Source of the DNA: Delphinapterus leucas
Taxonomy: Eukaryota > Chordata > Mammalia > Artiodactyla > Monodontidae
Direction: 5' to 3'
DNA: 64,000 nt
NCBI RefSeq assembly: GCF_002288925.2
Contig: NW_022098072.1
Location: 20,877,489 to 20,941,488, forward strand
Below the pieces are notes generated by a model. That model was not told the origin of the DNA and searched no databases. It saw only the letters and a list, made by a program, of their open reading frames with translations. The position numbers were made by a program, and so were the translations under genes. Below, piece by piece: positions 57,800 through 64,000 of the stretch (its first letter is position 1; each line of letters opens with the position of its first letter).

Positions 57800-58001
57800 C
57801 AAAGAGAGTGGAATCCAAAGAAACAGTTACGATGGGGGACTCTGTGGTGAAAATACATGGGATTTATTTAACAGAATCAAATGCCATTGGCCACTTGAGT
57901 CACCCACCTCAGCTAACATATGACGGAGACTTCGGTGAAATCAAGGAGCAAGAAATTTTCAAAGGGGCAGCATCCTTGCCATCTCATCTCAGAAGTGGAA
58001 G
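57800..58001 (+). CDS. ARMC2: ARMC2 exon 5
   Basis: 202 bp between the acceptor GGTTATTACAG and the donor GTCAGT (58002). In phase with exon 4 it completes codon 155 and encodes KRVESKETVTMGDSVVKIHG, then IYLTESNAIGHLSHPPQLTY and DGDFGEIKEQEIFKGAASLP, ending SHLRSG plus two bases (phase 2), residues 155-221. The KETV...MGDS..VKI.GIYLT order is what I recognise in ARMC2. The next exon is not within the window. The apparent frame continuing to 58080 is intron. No armadillo repeat is encoded yet, as expected for this part of the protein. Confidence 0.95.
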
Positions 58002-60445
58002 GTCAGTATTCTTTTCATTTAACTTTCCAGTCAGGACAACTATGTCATTTACCAGTTTGCTCTCTGTCTTATGTAGATGATTGATTTGCATTTTCCCCTT
58101 TTATATAAACAAAATTTAAGTTAATGATGCATGAGTAGGAGAGATTTCTTCTCACAGCTGAATGGGGTTGATTTTATATCTCGCTCTTTAATCCTCAGGA
58201 AAACATTCATACCTGCCAAAATGCTGCTTTGATAGGACTGTCAGAATAACGTCTCTGCTTTATTTGGGCTGTTCCAGCAAGCCCTCGAGTGATGACTGAT
58301 CATTCTGTTTGTGTTACTTGGGATTCTTGCCCGGGCTGGAATGTCTCATTACCTCCGTTTAGGTTAGTGCGCTGTTGTTGACTCCACCAAAGAGTGGACA
58401 CTTGATTTATTTTATTCTCCAGTAGAAACTTGGATTAGAATATTTATTCTGGAAACTAATAGTTAAAACAGGAGAGTCCTATGGATTTCTCTTATCTATG
58501 ATATCTCACTACTAATCCCTCATAAAATGAATGATTGAGGATTACTCTATTTCATACCATGTTCCTAGATAAGGCTTTTTTCACCCCAGTCTGTGATCCT
58601 TTCACCCCCATCCCATCTAGGAACCCCTAAATTCATACCGTCTTCCTGTGTAGGGCTTTCTAGGCTTCCCCTAGAAAATTGAGGAGCAATTTTCCTACCA
58701 TATTAAGAAGTTGTAGAGAATGTTCACTATATGGACTGTGTGAATTCTTACACTGGTATTTTCCTAAAGAAGCCTTGACTAACTGGGGAACCAGGGTGGA
58801 GAACAGAGCAGGCTCTGTTTTCCAGTCCCAGCCAGTAGTGATGCTAAGATAGGCAGAAGGTCTTGCACTGGACAGGGGCACTCAGTTAGAGATATTTTTC
58901 TATGACTTTCCATTGGGTCATTGTGGGCAACTGCCCAGCTCGAATTTGCTTAACAAGATTAAATTCCATGGGCCATTTTAAGACCAAATGCTTGTTGCCC
59001 TCACTTAGATTTGGGTCTGACTTTGGCTTGTCCACATGTTGTGTGCTTAAAACTCCTCGCACCCCTACTGGCTGCTTGGCAGCTGGTTGGTTTAGCTGAA
59101 CTGACCTTGTCTGCTGACACAGCCTGAAGAGCTTTGCACACACAGAATTTATATTAGGCAACCTAGTAGTCCTTGTAATGTCGCTTTGCATTCAGAACAT
59201 TTTTTAAATTAAAGTAAAAATGAAATGTCTCCTTAAGTGGAAGAGGACTTCAAATTGGGACTTTGGGAGTTGAGCACAAAACATCAAACTAGCCATTGCG
59301 ACAAATCTTTTCCAGTTAGTGAATAAGAATAGGCTGCGGACCTCAGAGCTTAAACATAAAAGGCAGCAGGAAAACTTGTGTTTCTTTCAGCACTGAACTG
59401 AAAAGGAAACATTTATCTTGCTGCACCCATCCTTACAGTAATTAAAGTTGACTAGGAAAAACCAGACAAGAGCTGTTTTCTTTTTTTCTTTTTTCTTCTT
59501 GCAAGCCTTCAGATGTTGCAGAATAATCTGGCAAGCCAGGGTTCATTATGTCTTCCTCAGTCTGGGACAGCAAGGGCATTTTCAGTTACATATTTTATCC
59601 CACGAACAGCAAAGGAGAAATCAATTAGGGACTGGAGGCACTTCTTCCTGACTGTCCAAAATTATGAGGCCCTGGCGGCAGCACTAGTTGTTCTCTTTTT
59701 GCCTTGTTAGGATGGCTTTTGCATCGTATGGTGATTGTGTCTGTTTTGGGTTTGCCATACACCCTGGCAAGTGTAACTTCCAGTAACATTTTGGCTTTTG
59801 GAATCTTTACCTCCTTTAGTCATTGGATGGAACTTTTGTTGAGGTGATTCCCCCACAAGATATTTTTATACAGTAGGATTAAAACAAACCAGAAAATGGA
59901 AACTATTCGCAGTTCTTTCACTAATTACATTTGTGAATCAGTCTGGAACACTTGATAGTTGTTTCTGGTAAACATTTAAGTGAATAATTCCCAGAAATGA
60001 TCTTTGCTCTGCAGTGGAGTATTCCCAGTCTTGATGCTAAAGCCCTACCCTCAATTAACATGTTTCCATGTTTACACCAGAAAGTGGAAAATGAAGACTC
60101 TTGTCAGTGAACTGGGCTGGCAGGAGAAGAGAGGGAAGGGATTGCGTAAGTGGAAGAGGGGGCAGCAGGAACCGACAGCGGGCTGAGGGCTGAGAAGGAG
60201 TGCGAGCAGCTTGCATAGGGGACAGAGGAAGTGAGGTCACGCTCCCCGCACAGGGTCCTTGCTGCCAGTCCAGTGTGGGAGCCTCCACCTTCATGTCAGG
60301 GCTTCTTGGGCCAGGGAGAGAAAGGAGTAGTTTAATTCAATGAAACCACATTGATTTTAGGGGAACCTATAATTTAGAATAAGCTCAGACCTGGGATGGA
60401 CTGGAGTTTAACTTTATGCTGGTCATGATGGAAAAAGGACTTGCT

Positions 60446-60652
60446 GGGCTTCCCTGGTGGCGCAGTGGTTGAGAGTCCGCCTGCCGATGCAGGGGACACG
60501 GGTTCGTGCCCCGGTCCGGGAAGATCCCACATGCCGCGGAGCGGCTGGGCCCGTGAGCCATGGCCGCTGAGCCTGCGCATCCGGAGCCTGTGCTCCGCAA
60601 CGGGAGAGGCCACAGCAGTGAGAGGCCCGCGTACTGCCAAAAAAAAAAAAAA
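60446..60652 (+). mobile_element. CHR-type SINE, standard form
   Basis: GGGCTTCCCTGGTGGCGCAGTGG to a 14 A tail, about 207 bp, very close to the family consensus. Only a short flanking duplication (TGCTG) can be seen. Confidence 0.94.
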
Positions 60653-61084
60653 TGCTGAGCAGACATCATTGCAAGCAAGGTGGGCGGGGGGTGGGGAGGA
60701 AGCACTCGCTCACTTTCCAGAAGAGAACGCAATCTCTAGCCCCTATTGAACTGTCGTCTTCAAACAGCGTGCCAGTTACGACAGTCTGTGTGTCCGTTTG
60801 AGGATTCAGTCAAGGTTTGGCAGGCCTGCTCTTAACAACACTCTGTCTTCTCTTACTTTATGTTGCCATGTTTTGAAAATAGCTTCCATTAGAATATGTA
60901 TGTGTGTATATCTCCATCCATCATCCATCCAGTGGTTCTATCTGATGAACCCCTTTATACATCTGCTTTTTAAATCCTTTTAGGGCTTCCTGTATAAACA
61001 TTGTTCAAACTCTCATGGTTTGGAAATGTGATTTTTAGGAGGAAAGCCCAACAGCATTCAGTTGTGGAGAGTCAAGAACTCTTT

Positions 61085-61210
61085 GTTGGGGGACCAGAGT
61101 CTGTGGATTTAGGATTGGTTCTCTCTCAGCCACTTGATTCAGCTGTATGTTCTTTGACAAGTCTCTGAACACTTTCAGGGAGTCAGTTTTCTAATCTATA
61201 AAGTGGAAAA
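61085..61210 (+). repeat. MIR fragment
   Basis: GTATGTTCTTTGACAAGTCTCTGAACACTTTCAGGGAGTCAGTTTTCTAATCTATAAAGTGG corresponds to the MIR core GTGACCTTGGGCAAGT..CCTCAGTTTCCTCATCTGTAAAATGG. Confidence 0.65.
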
Positions 61211-61594
61211 AACTGTGCTCCTTCACTTCCATCTCCTCCCAGCCCTCACTATAGGCTGTGGAATGATAGCTGTTGGCTTAGAGGTGGGTACATGATCCAA
61301 GCCAGACCAATTGAATCCTTCCCTGGGACTTTTGCCAAAGCCTTTGGGGAAAGTGCTCTTTCTCCAAGTTCACAAGCTGTAAAGATGATGTTGACTTGGA
61401 GCCAACAGTGGCTATTTCATTGCCTTGTGGAGGGTGAGTCTGTCTGGGAAGTGATGTAGAAACAAACAGAGCCGAGGAATGGAGACAGTGACTGAGTTCA
61501 AGGATGACATATAAACCCCTAGATCCAGCTGTGCCTGAGGCCACCACATCCACACTGCAGACTGCTCTGTTTCATGAGCCAATATGTTCCTTTT

Positions 61595-61680
61595 TCTTTC
61601 TCTCTCTCTTACACTCTTCTTCCTTCCTTCCTTTTTCTTTTCTTTCCTTTTTATCTTTCTTTCTTCTTTCCTTTATTGAT
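61595..61680. repeat. Pyrimidine-rich low-complexity tract
   Basis: Runs of CTTCCTTCC, TTTCTTTTC and TTTCTTCTTTCC. The open frames here are artefacts of composition. Confidence 0.9.
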
Positions 61681-61959
61681 TTATTTTGACAGGAACAGCT
61701 TATGGTACTTAAGATTAGGTTTATGTCACTTGGAATATTGCAACCAAAAGAGTCTAGTTAACCTACTAGACTTTATGAAATATAGATGAGGACGGGGGTA
61801 ATTTGAGAGCAGACACCTCCTCAGACTCCAGCAAGAAACAAATTTCACTAAAAGCGAGTCTCTTAGTTAAGAAAGGTGTATCCAGTAGTCTTTAATGAAA
61901 GAAATGACAGGAGAAGTGGGGAAGCCACAGTAGAGGCCCCCTTCAAGATCCAGAGTGTG

Positions 61960-62083
61960 GGGAATTCCCTGGTGGTCCAGTGGTTAGGGCTCCGTGTTTT
62001 CATTGCTGAGGGCCCAGGTTCAATCCCTGGTCAGGGAACTAAGATCCCATAAGCTGTGCGGCACGGCCAAAAAAAAAAAGAAA
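61960..62083 (+). mobile_element. Short CHR-1-like SINE
   Basis: Starts GGGAATTCCCTGGTGGTCCAG and ends with an A-rich tail. A perfect 15 bp TSD, AAGATCCAGAGTGTG, lies at 61945-61959 and 62084-62098. About 124 bp. Confidence 0.95.
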
Positions 62084-62699
62084 AAGATCCAGAGTGTGAA
62101 GTGACACAGGGGGAATGGAGCTGAGGGTGACACGCTCTCCTCGTTTCCTGTGATCCAGTCATTTGGTGTGTGTGTTTATGGGGGAGGGAGTTTGATAGAT
62201 TAGAACCCAAGGAACCTAGCCTGTAAAGGGGCTTTTCTGTGAGTCATGAAACCTGGTACATACAAACCAAGGGAACACACTGCAGGTCAAGAAAAATAAC
62301 AAGACCTGGTGGATAGATGTTCAGGAAAACTAAAGTTGAAGCTACCGAGTACCCCAGTTCTCTCCCTCCATGGACCATTTTCATTCTTCAACAAATACAT
62401 GGCTGTGTTTCACGATAAGTAATGTTAGCACAAGAGTTAACATGGAACTTGAGTATGGGCTTTGTAAGGAACATAACAAAAGACAGATGAAGGAAATGGA
62501 TCGCAAAAGGAACTACCCTCCAAGAATAAGGAGAGTTAAAACAATTGTCCATAGTGTCAAAGAAATTACAGATAATGTTGTTACCCTCTTTTTAAAAAAA
62601 GAGGAAAAGAGCTCTTTGTTGGGTTATAAGAATTCAAATTAGAGATTTTAAGCCCACATAAAGAATGCAAATATGCTCACAGTTCTCAAAAAAGAATGA

Positions 62700-64000
62700 A
62701 AGAAAAATGTATAAACATGGAGAGAAAAGCCACATTAGAAATTAAAAGTGAGAATAAAAGCAGCTGAAAATGCAATCAGACATGGTGGATAAGCTAGAGG
62801 AAATCATACATAAAGAAGTGAATAAGAAAATAGAAAAATGATCAGAGAGATTGAGATAGGTGTGGAAGGAACGGCACTTGCATTCCTGAAGAGGAAAGGC
62901 ATCCTCGTCCTCCCCCTCCCCCTCCCCGTCCTCCATCTTACTTTGACTAAGTGCTAGGCACTCTTCCAAGTGATTTACATGTATTAACTCATTTAATATT
63001 CACAACAACCCACTGAGAATGGCAGAGAGAATGAAAAGAAAAATATCAACATAATAGAAGACAGCTTTCTGAAATAAAGATTTGAATTTGAAGCTCAAAT
63101 GGACACATCATGTCCCAACAAAATTTGATACGGAGTCATCCACACTAAAACGTCTCCAGTAGTGCTCAGCACCGGAATACTACCCAGTACATAGTACACA
63201 CTCCATTAGTAATTGTTGATTGGATGGGTAAATGCGAGAAGGTATCCTATGGCCATCAGGCTGAACAAGCAAGTCACATAGAAGGAAAAAAAGGCAGGCT
63301 GCCTCTGGCTCTGTTAGAGCTCCTCTCGGTGCCGCAGACAGTGGAGTAAGGCTTATGAAGTCCTAAGTACAAGAAGGATAACCCAAGAATTATATTGCCA
63401 GCCAAGTTCCTTCAGCAAAAAGGCAACAGACATTTTCAAACACGAATGGATTTGGGGACTATGGTACTCATGCGCTTTCTAGAAAACTTTTTGACAACAA
63501 AATGGTGAGTCAAAATTCAGAACTCAAATGGAGAAGCTATGGTAAAAGCATTAGTGGTGAGTACTGACTTGGTTTTCATACTGAATTAAAGGTAAACAAC
63601 TCAGGGGCTTCCCTGGTGGCGCAGTGGTTGAGAGTCCACCTGCTGATTCAGGGGACACGGGTTCGTGCCCCAGTCTGGGAAGATCCCACATGCCGTGGAG
63701 CAGCTGGGCCCGTGAGCCATGGCCGCTGAGCCTGCGTGTCCGGAGCCTGTGCTCCGCAACAGGAGAGGCCACAGCAGTGAGAGGCCCGCATACCGCAAAA
63801 CAAAACAAAACAAAACAAAAACGTAAACAACTCTGAAAACGATGGTTATGGAACAGAAACCTTGACAGTGTAATATTAGCATAAAGAACCAAAACTGGTA
63901 CTTGGGAGGAAGTGTGAGTACTAATCGCTTCACTTCATAGTAGGGAATAGATTTGTCAGTAGCTACAGTCTGAAATTGAAATATGTAGTTAAAAAAGTGA
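62700..64000 (+). repeat. Possible HAL1/L1M-like LINE region, interrupted
   Basis: GGATAACCCAAGAATTATATTGCCAGCCAAGTTCC followed by AAAAAGGCAACAGACATTTTCAAACACG (63377-63446) is typical of old HAL1-class LINEs on the + strand. The A-rich text from about 62700 fits the same class. A reverse MIR (62945-63020: CTAAGTGCTAGGCACTCTTCCAAGTG, then TAACTCATTTAATATTCACAACAACCC) and a SINE interrupt it. Confidence 0.45.
63603..63822 (+). mobile_element. CHR-type SINE, standard form with (AAAAC)n tail
   Basis: GGGGCTTCCCTGGTGGCGCAGTGG to a tail of (AAAAC)n. A perfect 11 bp TSD, GTAAACAACTC, lies at 63592-63602 and 63823-63833. Confidence 0.95.

Larger units (their letters stand above)
35540..64000 (+). 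other. ARMC2: ARMC2 gene, 5' part (continues beyond the window)
   Basis: ARMC2 is an armadillo-repeat protein of motile cilia and sperm flagella. In Chlamydomonas its orthologue (PF27) is the adaptor that loads radial spokes onto intraflagellar transport. In humans, loss causes malformed sperm flagella and male infertility. The four coding exons seen here join in consistent phases (2, 0, 1, 2) and give 221 residues that I recognise as the ARMC2 N-terminus, starting MLSPNDKKLEKLDPFYRP. The armadillo repeats lie in later exons not present up to 64000. The 5' limit is approximate. The gene order suggests this is the interval between FOXO3 and ARMC2, but no FOXO3 sequence is present to prove it. 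Confidence 0.9.
58002..64000 (+). other. ARMC2: ARMC2 intron 5, incomplete
   Basis: About 6 kb without a further recognisable ARMC2 exon. It holds sense SINEs (60446, 61960 and 63603), a + strand MIR (61085-61210), a pyrimidine-rich run (61595-61680) and HAL1-like text at the right end. The stretch 58100-60440 shows nothing I recognise. Confidence 0.8.

Noticed and set aside
62370..62642. A 90-codon open frame with a basic, Lys/Arg-rich product
   Set aside because: A-rich composition explains the Lys/Arg content and it borders HAL1-like text. I see no protein family in it.
35962..63822. Apparent bias of SINEs antisense to ARMC2 (8 antisense, 4 sense)
   Set aside because: Twelve insertions are too few to separate a real bias from chance.
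1..64000. CRISPR arrays, operons, phage or bacterial defence systems
   Set aside because: No regularly spaced repeats, no compact gene clusters and no bacterial-type genes. The sequence is a vertebrate intergenic and intronic region.

Overview
This is nuclear DNA from a mammal, very probably a cetacean. The evidence is the repeat content: about seventeen tRNA-derived SINEs of the CHR type (reading GGCTTCCCTGGTGGCGCAGTG), several with clean target-site duplications (TSDs), plus young L1 LINEs and older mammalian repeats (MIR, L2, L1M, HAL1-like, MaLR, hAT). CHR SINEs are known from whales, hippos and ruminants, and the abundant ~200 bp form is typical of whales and dolphins. The species cannot be fixed from this sequence alone. 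I see no bacterial features, CRISPR array or functional RNA gene.

Positions 1 to about 35,000 are intergenic. They hold a nested L1 (1-4540), a long ancient repeat (5085-6560), a processed pseudogene of ribosomal protein L37A (10203-10500), a second nearly full-length L1 with a 15 bp TSD and an in-frame internal deletion (16791-20822), and scattered SINE, MIR, L1M, MER and MaLR pieces. The rest is sequence in which I recognise nothing.

Positions from about 35,040 to the right edge hold the 5' part of one gene on the + strand, which I identify as ARMC2 (armadillo repeat-containing 2), a ciliary and sperm-flagellum protein. A CpG island at about 35,040-35,700 carries an NRF1-like palindrome, a forkhead site and a near-consensus RFX X-box, the expected promoter of a motile-cilium gene. 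A probable non-coding exon 1 ends at 35677. Four coding exons follow: 41619-41879 (start codon 41662), 42363-42435, 50516-50687 and 57800-58001. They encode residues 1-221 of the N-terminal, mostly disordered part. The armadillo-repeat exons lie beyond the window. Large introns are filled with SINEs and ancient repeats.

I found no new protein system. The most useful leads are the X-box/forkhead module, a SINE in intron 4 that has gained a splice acceptor and could form a 135 nt in-frame cassette exon, an upstream ORF crossing the exon 1-exon 2 junction, an L1 whose reverse-transcriptase core is cleanly removed in frame, and two SINEs inserted at the same target site.
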